A stretch of DNA of 33,237 nucleotides from a virus. The notes under the pieces were generated by a model. The model was not told the DNA's origin. It saw only the letters and a program-made list of their open reading frames with translations, and ran no database searches. The stretch is from positions 1-33,237 of IMG/VR virus record IMGVR_UViG_3300037264_004223. One strand, given 5' to 3'. Positions 24,098 to 32,088 of this stretch are shown here, in pieces (the first letter of the stretch is position 1; each line of letters opens with the position of its first letter). The position numbers and the translations under genes were made by a program.

Positions 24098-25042
24098 ATG
24101 GCATCCTTTGACTTCAGTCAGTTTCGTAACAGTGCAGTGCTGACTAATCCCGCGCCAGTTCAACAGGCAGAGGAGCTACCGTCCAGCGAACGCTGGGATG
24201 ATGACTCGATCACCTATGTTACGGTTACACAGGATCGAATCTTCAACAACAAGCGCAACTTTCCGGTCGTTCTTCCTTACGTGGATCGGGCTGTAGTTGT
24301 GGATGGTTTCAGCAAGGATGGTTCCGCTGACTATCTTCGTTCCCTGGGTCCCAAGGTTCAGGTTTTCCAGCGCGAATGGGATGATAGTTTTGCCAATCAA
24401 TACAACGAATACCTGCGACACCTCAAGGGTGGGTGGGTACTGTTGATGGATGATGACGAATTACCGTCAGAGAGCATGCTCCGCACCCTGCGTGATATCG
24501 TCAAGCATTCCGAAAAGGGCACCAAGTTTGATACGGTGGAGTATCGTTCCAATGACATCACCTACCACGAGGGAGACTGGGCTAATCGCGTAGACAACGG
24601 TCCCTGTGAGTACTACCGACAGGTGTTCTACAAGTGGAATCCAAACCTACGCTACTCTGTCCATCTGCACCAGGCTTTGGTTGGCCTGCGCGGGCCCGTG
24701 GCACGTACCAAAGAGCACTATTACCATATCAAGAGTACCAAAGACGAATTGCGCAACGCTTGCCGCAACTACTTCATCTCGGGAGAATGGCCTTCGCACC
24801 CAGTTGAGGAAGGTATCAAGACCCCGGAATGGTCTGAGTTGAAGCAACTTCTCTCCGAGAAGCATCCGGAAGTCAAGGTCTTCAGCCATCTGAATGGACT
24901 CTTGGTTTCCAAGCAGGTTGCCCCGGAAGTCGTACAATGGGCGTTCAAGTATCGTACTCACAATCAGGGCGTCGAAGGCGAGTCCGCGGGTGAACTTCGG
25001 GCGTATGCCCGGTATATGGACATGTTAGGCTACACGAGCTAA
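24098..25042 (+). CDS. Glycosyltransferase family 2
   Basis: This 314-residue protein has about 35 leading residues with low complexity, then a GT-A domain: ITYVTVTQDR, AVVVDGFSKDGSADYL (the DG-x-S-x-DG-S element) near residue 68, and the metal-binding LLMDDDELPSE near 113-123. It shares the YYHIKS...CRNYF region with the preceding gene and, more weakly, with the GT2 at 19745-20467. AGGAGA precedes the start. It ends on the ATG of the next SDR gene. As the fifth transferase it suggests a glycan of several sugars. Substrates are unknown. Confidence 0.82.
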   Translation: MASFDFSQFRNSAVLTNPAPVQQAEELPSSERWDDDSITYVTVTQDRIFNNKRNFPVVLPYVDRAVVVDGFSKDGSADYLRSLGPKVQVFQREWDDSFANQYNEYLRHLKGGWVLLMDDDELPSESMLRTLRDIVKHSEKGTKFDTVEYRSNDITYHEGDWANRVDNGPCEYYRQVFYKWNPNLRYSVHLHQALVGLRGPVARTKEHYYHIKSTKDELRNACRNYFISGEWPSHPVEEGIKTPEWSELKQLLSEKHPEVKVFSHLNGLLVSKQVAPEVVQWAFKYRTHNQGVEGESAGELRAYARYMDMLGYTS

Positions 25043-25932
25043 TGCGCTACCTCGTAACTGGTGGCGGCGGATTCCTGGGAAGCGAACTAGTCGCCGAGCT
25101 AATCAAAGGCAAGAAGAACGAAGTCTACGTCTTTGACAATGCAATGTATGGTGCGATTAGTCGTCCTCCCCCCGCCGTAAAAAGCCACATTGTGGGCAAC
25201 ATCAAGGACTTCTACGCTATTTCAAAGGCAGTAGAGGTTGCTAAACCTGATGTGATTTTCCATCTGGCAGCATTCATCACTCGCCCTGAGACAGTGGGAG
25301 AGTTCCGGATGTGTGCGGAGGTAAATCACCTGGGCACGGCCCATCTGCTGGAGTCTTGTTTACGAGGCAAGGGTAAGCCCAAGCAGATTATCTTTGCTTC
25401 TTCGGAAGCAGTGCGTAATCCCACATCCCACTACGGAATTTCTAAGCGAGCGGCCGAAAGCTTACTTGCTTCGGTATGTCCTGTTACGGGCATCAAACTG
25501 GGCATCCTACGTTTCTCTGAAATCTATGGAGTCAGTAAGGTGCAAAGCTCCAAGTCGTTAGTCAACTTCTTGGTAGACAACATGGTAGTCAATAAGTCAG
25601 TAGCAATCTTTGACGCCAACAAGAAGAAGGATTACGTTCACATCTCTGATGCGGTACGGGCCTGCAAAGCCGCCATCAAAGTAGCAGATCCATTCTTTCG
25701 AGTGGACATTGGCCCAGGCGAACCAGTCGTTACCAAGGATTTGGTAGATAAGCTCCGCACTTTGATTGAGTTCAAAGGGGAGATCAAGTACTTAGAGCAC
25801 GGGGCTGTACGAATAGTAGATTCTATAGCCGACCCTTTACCCGCCAAACAACTATTAGGCTTTGAATGCACAGCCGATTTCGACGCCGAGTTGAAGGCGC
25901 TGATCAAGAAAAGAAAGAAGGATCTTTCGTGA
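25042..25932 (+). CDS. NAD-dependent epimerase/dehydratase (extended SDR), second in cassette
   Basis: This 296-residue protein has the NAD motif GGGGFLG at about residues 7-13, IFHLAAFITRPE, the catalytic Ser region IFASSEAV, and YGISK near residue 137 as the Tyr-x3-Lys pair. The C-terminal half (KDYVHISDAV) is typical for nucleotide-sugar epimerases, which invert C4 or reduce keto sugars. It differs clearly from the SDR at 20467, so the cassette has two different sugar-modifying steps. The likely roles are making a second sugar or epimerising the first. It closes the sugar cassette; its stop overlaps the GTG start of the polymerase. Confidence 0.82.
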   Translation: MRYLVTGGGGFLGSELVAELIKGKKNEVYVFDNAMYGAISRPPPAVKSHIVGNIKDFYAISKAVEVAKPDVIFHLAAFITRPETVGEFRMCAEVNHLGTAHLLESCLRGKGKPKQIIFASSEAVRNPTSHYGISKRAAESLLASVCPVTGIKLGILRFSEIYGVSKVQSSKSLVNFLVDNMVVNKSVAIFDANKKKDYVHISDAVRACKAAIKVADPFFRVDIGPGEPVVTKDLVDKLRTLIEFKGEIKYLEHGAVRIVDSIADPLPAKQLLGFECTADFDAELKALIKKRKKDLS

Positions 25933-27884
25933 AGGAAAAGGTAGAGTACGTCTACATTGACACTGATCACGAGGCTCAACGCGCAGTAGATTATCTCAAG
26001 ACTCAAGATCGTTTGGGCTACGATACAGAGACTACCGGCTTGAATCTCATTGGCGGTTTCTCCAGGCTTCTGCTTATGCAGTTGGGGACCGAAGAAGTAA
26101 CCTATCTGTTCGATGCTCGCCGAATAGATACTCAGATTCTACGAGAGGTTCTGGAATCAGAAACCATTCTCAAGATCCTCCACAACGCTAAGTTTGACTA
26201 TCAGTCTACCAAGCTCGACACAGGTATTGTTCTCAAGAATGTGTTCGATACGATGCTGGCCTATCGTCTACTCACCTCCGGTTTGATAGAGGATGGTAGG
26301 GGCGGGTTTGTTGTAGCGGGATTTCGAGACAAGAACAAGAAGCAGTGGCCCTATAAGCCATTGAAGTTCCTGACTCAAAAGTATCTGGGGATTACCCTGG
26401 ATAAGGCACAGCGAGAAACGTTTGCGACTCACCAATACAATCGAGAGTTCAGTGTTGATCAGCTTCGCTACGCCGCGCAAGACATCATTGTGCTTCAGCC
26501 CCTCTGTGATCTGTTAGGACAGGAGTTGTTGGAAGCCGATCTGATTGATACCGCATTGCTGGAGTTCCAATTCGTTCGCCCCGCAGCTGAAATGGAGATG
26601 AACGGAGTTACTATCAATCGGGACAAGTGGCGCGCGATTATCAAGGAGGCCCAGAAGCAGGCGGACAGCATTGCCAAAACGATGGCTGACATCCTGGCCC
26701 CGCTCTCTGATCAGAACACCCTCTTTGGTGAGAGCTTTATCAACATCAAGAGCCCTGACCAGCTGTTGAGTGCGTTTCAGAAGCTGGGTTTTGATCTTGA
26801 GAACACGGACGAAAAGGCCCTCAAGAAAATTGAGCACCCTCTCGCCGAGTACATCTTGTCTCACCGAGCATACAGCAAGTTGATCTCCACCTACGGGGAA
26901 CCCATCCTCAAGAAGATCAATCGCGCAACCCACCGACTCCACTTTACTTTGCATCAGTTGGGTGCGGATACGGGGCGACTGAGTTCCGAGAACCCGAACA
27001 TCCAGAACATTCCACAGGACAAGGAAGATGCTGAAGTAAAGATCTCCTTCCGTGAGTGTTTCGAAGCTGCGGAGGGTTGCAAGATTCTGAACGCAGACTA
27101 CAGCCAGTGCGAACTTCGCATCCTTGCTGAAGTAAGTCAGGATCGTCGGTTCTTGGAGATCTTCCGCAACGACCAGGACTTGCACATCATTACCTCCCAG
27201 CAGGTCTTTGGTTATACGGATGCTGAACTGGATGTCTTCAACAAGATAAAGAAGAAGGATCACCCGGATGTGAACCTGCACGACTTCTTCCTTGGAGAAG
27301 AGATTGCCACGTACAAGCGGGTGGGTGATTATCGAAACAAGACCAAGACTATCAACTTTGGTATCGCCTACGGGTTGAGTGCTTGGTCACTAGCTGAACG
27401 CTTCAAGATTCCGGACGCGGAAGCTGAGGAGATCTTGAACAACTACTTCAATACCTACTCAGGTATCAAGCGGTGGTTGGATAAGAACGCTCACGAAACC
27501 GTGATCAAGCGCTACGCAAAGACCATTTTAGGGCGCAAGAAGCATTTCCAGTTGGCGGACCCCTTCAATGAGGAGGAGTTCCGTCGTTCGAAGGGCGCTA
27601 CCCGACGAATGGGAAACAACCACGTCATTCAGGGAACCAACGCTGACATTACCAAGGCGGCTTTGATTAGTCTCCAGGAAGCATACGATGCTATTCCCGG
27701 TGCCAAGATTCTTTTCACCGTGCATGACGAAATCGTATCCGAGTGCCCTGAGAGTATTGCTGAGCAGGTAGCTCAGGTCAAAGCCGAGGTAATGAAGGAA
27801 GCATTCCATCGCTTCATCAAAACAGTGCCAGTAGGCAAGAACGATAAGGTATCTGTAACAATCGCTAACCACTGGTCGAAGTAG
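25929..27884 (+). CDS. polA: Family A DNA polymerase with 3'-5' proofreading exonuclease
   Basis: This gene encodes 651 residues from GTG 25929 (AAGGA seven bases before); an ATG at 25866 would overlap the SDR gene by 67 bases and is less likely. The exonuclease is complete: D32 and E34 (YDTETTG), D90 (HNAKFD), Y181-x3-D185. The polymerase domain has TGRLSSENPNIQNIPQ, motif A with D390 (ADYSQCELR), motif B RNKTKTINFGIAYG (469-482) and motif C VHDEIV (598-603). There is no 5'-3' exonuclease domain. About 30 extra residues lie between the FG after motif A and motif B (roughly 429-468). This is the phage replicative polymerase. Confidence 0.93.
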   Translation: MKEKVEYVYIDTDHEAQRAVDYLKTQDRLGYDTETTGLNLIGGFSRLLLMQLGTEEVTYLFDARRIDTQILREVLESETILKILHNAKFDYQSTKLDTGIVLKNVFDTMLAYRLLTSGLIEDGRGGFVVAGFRDKNKKQWPYKPLKFLTQKYLGITLDKAQRETFATHQYNREFSVDQLRYAAQDIIVLQPLCDLLGQELLEADLIDTALLEFQFVRPAAEMEMNGVTINRDKWRAIIKEAQKQADSIAKTMADILAPLSDQNTLFGESFINIKSPDQLLSAFQKLGFDLENTDEKALKKIEHPLAEYILSHRAYSKLISTYGEPILKKINRATHRLHFTLHQLGADTGRLSSENPNIQNIPQDKEDAEVKISFRECFEAAEGCKILNADYSQCELRILAEVSQDRRFLEIFRNDQDLHIITSQQVFGYTDAELDVFNKIKKKDHPDVNLHDFFLGEEIATYKRVGDYRNKTKTINFGIAYGLSAWSLAERFKIPDAEAEEILNNYFNTYSGIKRWLDKNAHETVIKRYAKTILGRKKHFQLADPFNEEEFRRSKGATRRMGNNHVIQGTNADITKAALISLQEAYDAIPGAKILFTVHDEIVSECPESIAEQVAQVKAEVMKEAFHRFIKTVPVGKNDKVSVTIANHWSK

Positions 27885-27888
27885 TTCT

Positions 27889-27902
27889 CTCCCTGCTGGG
27901 AG
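27889..27902 (+). promoter_or_regulatory. Short hairpin before the next ribosome binding site
   Basis: CTCCC (27889-27893), a TGCT loop and GGGAG (27898-27902) form a five-pair stem just after the polymerase stop and one base before the AGGAGG (27904-27909) of the next gene. No T-run follows, so it is not a classical terminator. It may protect mRNA or tune translation. Confidence 0.25.
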
Positions 27903-27914
27903 TAGGAGGCTGCT

Positions 27915-28415
27915 TTGCGAATCGTAAAAGAAACCCTAGAAGAAGCTTTTACAGATTTGATCAGTATATCGGTGGCTGAAAGTCATCTTGAGATTAGCCC
28001 CACCACAGAAGCATATGTTGTTGCCGTAGTTACTGACCTGTCTTCTGGTGTCCACGAAATGGCCTCCAGGAGTGTGTATCTGAACGACTTACTACGCAAA
28101 GCCCTAGACTCCGACGGTTTAGTTCGCAGAGAGTATTTGCGGGTTACCGGCGATGTGGCTTTGTTTGTATCTGGTATCTTTCCAGATGTCTGCGAATCTC
28201 GCAGAACCGCTTTTCAGATAGGGGACTACATAGACATAGGGCAGACGGCGTATAGCCACATTCCTGCTGATGTCTTCTCGGAACTGGCGCACAAGTTTCC
28301 CCAAGTAGTAGATGTTTTGAATTCTGTGAGTGTTAGAATCGATCTAACCTCTAAAGATCTAGCAAGATACATTAGACGGAGGAGAGCAATCGATGCCCGA
28401 ATTACCCGAAGGTAG
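27915..28415 (+). CDS. Hypothetical protein downstream of DNA polymerase
   Basis: This gene encodes 166 residues from a TTG start placed five bases after AGGAGG (27904-27909); no ATG fits. The chain is mainly helical with an acidic first half and a very basic C-terminal end (ARYIRRRRAIDARITRR) that could bind nucleic acid. The middle has GDYIDIGQTAYSHIPADVF, with the look of a folded domain. There is no membrane segment. It overlaps the DUF192 gene by 23 bases. I recognise no family. Its place between polymerase and reductase genes suggests a part in DNA metabolism, without proof. Confidence 0.6.
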   Translation: MRIVKETLEEAFTDLISISVAESHLEISPTTEAYVVAVVTDLSSGVHEMASRSVYLNDLLRKALDSDGLVRREYLRVTGDVALFVSGIFPDVCESRRTAFQIGDYIDIGQTAYSHIPADVFSELAHKFPQVVDVLNSVSVRIDLTSKDLARYIRRRRAIDARITRR

Positions 28416-28758
28416 TATTTGTAAGTTTGGGGAGCGCGAGTTTCATTTTTCGCTGGCAGCTACCGCATTGGAATTGATGAAGGGGCTGCGCGGAGTCACT
28501 AGTTTAGAGCCTTACGATGGTATGCTATTTGATTTTGGTTGCAATTTCAGTCCAATCATGACCCCCAGTGGTTTACGTTTTCCGATAGATGTGGCTTTCA
28601 TTACAAGCCAGGGTAAGGTGGTTGAAATCCATAGGTTAGATCCGGAAGATGGCTTTACCAGATCTACCACACGTCGAGACATTCAATTCGCATTGGAAGT
28701 TCCGGTAGGATTTTTTGATACGAACGACATCAAGATCGGCGACACGCTAGAATTCTAA
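28393..28758 (+). CDS. DUF192 family protein
   Basis: This 121-residue protein matches the DUF192 pattern: an early strand (FHFSLAAT), ELMKGLRGV (E-x3-GL), the signature GMLFDFG with a following PIMT and FPIDVAFI (normally M-x-N/T-x4-LD-hydrophobic), then GKVVEIHRL, and a final ALEVPVGFFD and IKIGDTLEF. DUF192 proteins are small barrels found in bacteria and archaea, often secreted in bacteria; their function is unknown. This copy has no signal peptide. It lies between an unknown gene and the ribonucleotide reductase. Confidence 0.8.
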   Translation: MPELPEGSICKFGEREFHFSLAATALELMKGLRGVTSLEPYDGMLFDFGCNFSPIMTPSGLRFPIDVAFITSQGKVVEIHRLDPEDGFTRSTTRRDIQFALEVPVGFFDTNDIKIGDTLEF

Positions 28759-28785
28759 TCCCATGTCCCTATAGGAGCACGGCAA

Positions 28786-31338
28786 GTGGCTAACTATGTC
28801 CCTGAAACGTATTTTCTGAACCCCGCCCATGAGTCCATCGCACGTTCCAGGTATTATTTGAAGGATGCGACCGGTGCATTGGTAGAGAAGAATATCTTCG
28901 AAGCCTTCCATCGGGTGAATGACTACATCTACCAGAATGATCCAGATCACAAAGAGCTGGCTCAAAGACTATGCGAAGAGAAGAAGATCATGTACGCAGG
29001 TCGTCCCTTGGCACAAGCGGGCACCGGCATCAAGAACATGTTCAACTGCTTCGTATTGGGCATTGAAGATAACCGTGAGGCTATTTCTGAATGCCAGCGA
29101 ATTCATTTCCACATTCAAGCCCATGGCGGTGGTACGGGAATCAACTTCTCGAAGCTACGCCCAAGTGGTGCCTGGTGTAAAGGAGCCAATGCCAGATCCA
29201 GTGGTCCGGAAGGCTTCATTACGGCAATGGGATACTTATCTTCCAACATTCAACAGGGTGGTAACCGCAGCGGTGCCAACATGGGCATCTTGGAAGATTG
29301 GCATCCTGGCTTGCTCAAGTTCATTACCAAGAAATCCCGAGGCAATTGGGAGAATGTCCGTAAGTTTGCGATAGTTACTGACGAGAACCGCTTCAAGCAG
29401 TGGCAATGGATGAATCCCTATCCCTGGCAGACCTTCAATGTATCTGTGGCATTGTCTGACGAGTTTATGCGACAGGTCAAGCGGCAAGTAAAGAAGCCGT
29501 GGGTACTGCATTGGAAGGAAGAGCCCTGGCATCTATGGGACTTTGAGGTTACACTCCGAGATCATACCGCTAACGGCGATGTGATTGAGCTAAAGCTCCC
29601 CATCACGGTGTGCGCACCTGACGAGGAAGTGGCTCGACATGAAGCTATGAATGAAGTGCCGTTCCGAAACACGGACTCGCTCGCTCTCAAGAATGGTCCG
29701 TACGACATCACAGCCCACGATTGGTTCCGACGTATTTGTACCAACGCCTGGGAAGATGGCTGTCCGGGTATCTTCTTCATTGATCGCGCCCGAGAATTTC
29801 ACAATGGTGAATACTTCAATCCTCTCGACGCTACCAACCCTTGCGCAGAGCAGGTCTTACCGCAATGGTCGGTCTGCTGTCTATCCAGCGTAGTCCTCCC
29901 TGAGTTTGTCAAGGGCGACGACATGGATTGGGATGGCCTCAAGGAAGCTGTCTACGCATTGGTGCGAAGCCTGAATTGGATCACTATGCTCAACCATACA
30001 GATGTGCCTCAGATTGATGAGAACACCAAGAAGGAACGACGCATAGGACTTGGGACGATTGGCATGCATGAGGCCCTGATTCGACTTTCTTTGGCCGGGG
30101 AACGAGAGTACCTCTACAGCCAAGATTCCGGCCGCGCTATGGCCAAGAAGATCCTGAAGTTCATCAAGCATACGGCATATGAAGCGTCCATTGAACTGGC
30201 TGCTGAGATTGGCCCCTTCCCGGCCTATGAGTACGAAGGGTTTGTTCAAAGCAAGTTCATTCAACAGCTGCTCAAGGAACGCCCGGACTTCGAAGAGAAG
30301 CTCCGCACCCAGGGTATTGCCAATGTCACTATCTTGACCCAGGCCCCTACGGGAACCACGGGCACCATTACCGGCTATTCCTCGGGTTGCGAACCCTACT
30401 TTGCTATGGCTTACCAGCGGAACTCCAACGTGGGTACCATCATGGATGGCTGCCCCTCTTTCCACCTTTGGCTAAAAGAGAAAGAGATCGACTACGCTGA
30501 CTACGGATTCAGCTTGAAGGAACTCCGCAAGCACAAGCGAGTACCAAAGTTCTTCGAGGAAGCGCAGGATGTTTCTTGGCAAGACCACCTTGCGATGCAG
30601 GCGACGTTTGCAGAGCAGGTGGACTCCTCGGTCAGCAAGACCATCAATCTCCCGTCTAATGCGACTGTAGACGATATCATGGGTGCTTACGTGGGTGCCT
30701 ACGATATGAACATCAAGTCTACAGCCGTGTACCGGGATGGTTCTAAGACCCAGATCTTGGAGACCCTCAAGAATTATGCCAAAAATAGCGACGCTCGGCC
30801 CCAGACCATTGTAACCATCCAGGCCCCTAAACGCCCAGACGATCTCAAATGCCACATCCATGCCGTCAGCGTCAAGGGAGACAAGTGGAAGGTATTGGTA
30901 GGCATCCTCCACGGGAAGCCCTACGAGATCTTCTGCTTCCCGGAAGAACAGATCTCCATTCCGTCCACCAAGACGGAAGGGTTCCTCCAGAAGAACGGGC
31001 ATGGTCGTTACAATCTGATTATCGGTACGGGTGAAGATGCTTGGGCTATCAAGAACGTAGCCCAGTTGCTTTTGAGTGACGAGCACCGCATGATTACCCG
31101 ACTGCTCTCGGCCAGTCTTCGACACGGGGCTCCTCTCAGCGCAATTTTGGCCCAGCTTTCCAAGTGCGATGGTGATGTAACCACGTTTAGTAAGGCACTC
31201 CTCCGGGTACTCAAGAAGTACATTACCGACGAGGAGTATCTGGAAGCCTCCAGATGTAAATCCTGCAGCTCCAAGCAACTTGTCATGGAACAGGGCTGTC
31301 TCCAATGTAAGGATTGTGGCTACAGCGGCTGCGACTAA
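28786..31338 (+). CDS. nrdJ: Adenosylcobalamin-dependent (class II) ribonucleoside reductase
   Basis: This gene encodes 850 residues from GTG 28786, with AGGAG nine bases upstream. It has the redox Cys88 in NMFNCFVLG, the thiyl-radical Cys353 and Glu355 in NPCAEQ, and Cys364 eleven residues later as the redox partner, the spacing of class II enzymes. APTGTTGTITGYSSGCEPYFA near residue 520 is the phosphate-binding and B12-side segment. The end (CKSCSSK...GCLQCKDCGYSGC) is the Cys-rich tail typical of NrdJ. It makes dNTPs from ribonucleotides using B12, with or without oxygen, and needs no second subunit, so it serves phage DNA synthesis in a B12-containing host. Confidence 0.92.
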   Translation: MANYVPETYFLNPAHESIARSRYYLKDATGALVEKNIFEAFHRVNDYIYQNDPDHKELAQRLCEEKKIMYAGRPLAQAGTGIKNMFNCFVLGIEDNREAISECQRIHFHIQAHGGGTGINFSKLRPSGAWCKGANARSSGPEGFITAMGYLSSNIQQGGNRSGANMGILEDWHPGLLKFITKKSRGNWENVRKFAIVTDENRFKQWQWMNPYPWQTFNVSVALSDEFMRQVKRQVKKPWVLHWKEEPWHLWDFEVTLRDHTANGDVIELKLPITVCAPDEEVARHEAMNEVPFRNTDSLALKNGPYDITAHDWFRRICTNAWEDGCPGIFFIDRAREFHNGEYFNPLDATNPCAEQVLPQWSVCCLSSVVLPEFVKGDDMDWDGLKEAVYALVRSLNWITMLNHTDVPQIDENTKKERRIGLGTIGMHEALIRLSLAGEREYLYSQDSGRAMAKKILKFIKHTAYEASIELAAEIGPFPAYEYEGFVQSKFIQQLLKERPDFEEKLRTQGIANVTILTQAPTGTTGTITGYSSGCEPYFAMAYQRNSNVGTIMDGCPSFHLWLKEKEIDYADYGFSLKELRKHKRVPKFFEEAQDVSWQDHLAMQATFAEQVDSSVSKTINLPSNATVDDIMGAYVGAYDMNIKSTAVYRDGSKTQILETLKNYAKNSDARPQTIVTIQAPKRPDDLKCHIHAVSVKGDKWKVLVGILHGKPYEIFCFPEEQISIPSTKTEGFLQKNGHGRYNLIIGTGEDAWAIKNVAQLLLSDEHRMITRLLSASLRHGAPLSAILAQLSKCDGDVTTFSKALLRVLKKYITDEEYLEASRCKSCSSKQLVMEQGCLQCKDCGYSGCD

Positions 31339-31352
31339 TAGGAGGATTGTAA

Positions 31353-32045
31353 ATGGCCATAGCTATCCTCCAGACTTCTACCGCGGAGGTCACTACCAAT
31401 GATCTTACCGCCCAAGTATCTCTATCTGTTCATCCGTCCGCTAACTATGCTGTCTTCTTTGTCGGAGTTTCTGCCCCAATTGATGCCACCGAAAGAGGCA
31501 TTACTGGTATCCTTCATCGCTACAATGGTCATATCGTTTCCGTCATGAAGGAAACGAACCTATTGATGGAGCAGAATAATCGCAAGTTCCGTATGCAGAT
31601 GGCAAGAAAGAGCATACCCGCCAGCGGCACCAATACTTACGAAGTGACCTTCAACTATACCGGACCCAAGACCCTATTGGTAGTAGCCTTGTCCTATAGT
31701 GGGGTGGACATAAGCGGACCGCACTTTGGTTTGCACCCAGTCGAGGGTGAAACTAATCAAGAGAATCCCGCAGGGGTAGGTTTTCAGCAGGCGTTCTTTA
31801 CTACCGTAAGCGGTCTATTTGTAGATGGGGTTTTGTATCGGGAACACATGCCGGGCGGGGCCCCAATGGCCAGCGGTGGCCAAACGGTGCCCACTGTGAG
31901 CGGCATTTTTACCGTAGAGGAGCAGGATTGGGGTATTGTCTGTTCTCAGAGTGGTATTGCCGTCACCGGCACTCAGACTGAAATGGGTTGGTTCGGATTT
32001 ACCAATCGACACATTCAGATGGCCGGTGTGGTAGTTGTGAGCTAA
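31353..32045 (+). CDS. Beta-rich hypothetical protein, probable virion protein
   Basis: This 230-residue protein has AGGAGG upstream of ATG. It is rich in Thr, Val, Gly and Ser with strand-like alternation, and has VTFNYTGPKTLLVVALSYSGVD near residues 98-119; a hydrophobic strand followed by [SY]-[FY]-SGVD is common in jelly-roll or Ig-like domains of secreted and virion proteins. There is no signal peptide or membrane helix. Its composition is like the tail-type genes at the start of the window, but it stands alone after the reductase. A decoration or fibre-associated role is a guess; no named family was recognised. Confidence 0.65.
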   Translation: MAIAILQTSTAEVTTNDLTAQVSLSVHPSANYAVFFVGVSAPIDATERGITGILHRYNGHIVSVMKETNLLMEQNNRKFRMQMARKSIPASGTNTYEVTFNYTGPKTLLVVALSYSGVDISGPHFGLHPVEGETNQENPAGVGFQQAFFTTVSGLFVDGVLYREHMPGGAPMASGGQTVPTVSGIFTVEEQDWGIVCSQSGIAVTGTQTEMGWFGFTNRHIQMAGVVVVS

Positions 32046-32088
32046 AGAAAGGGGAAAAAACTCGGGGAGTGAAGGAAGGTGACTGCCT

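Noticed and set aside
17285-25932. Bacterial O-antigen or capsule locus, meaning the window would be a bacterial chromosome
   Set aside because: The cassette is flanked on both sides by phage-type replication genes, all on one strand with overlapping junctions, and lacks flippase and polymerase genes.
26514-27281. 255-residue open frame on the - strand
   Set aside because: It lies fully opposite the DNA polymerase motifs and has no ribosome binding site or recognisable domain; it is a codon-bias shadow.
27885-27914. Rho-independent terminator after the polymerase gene
   Set aside because: The stem is only five pairs and is followed by AGGAGG, not a T-run.
30472-31305. 277-residue open frame on the - strand
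   Set aside because: It is fully antisense to the reductase gene with its conserved Cys motifs; no family signature is seen.
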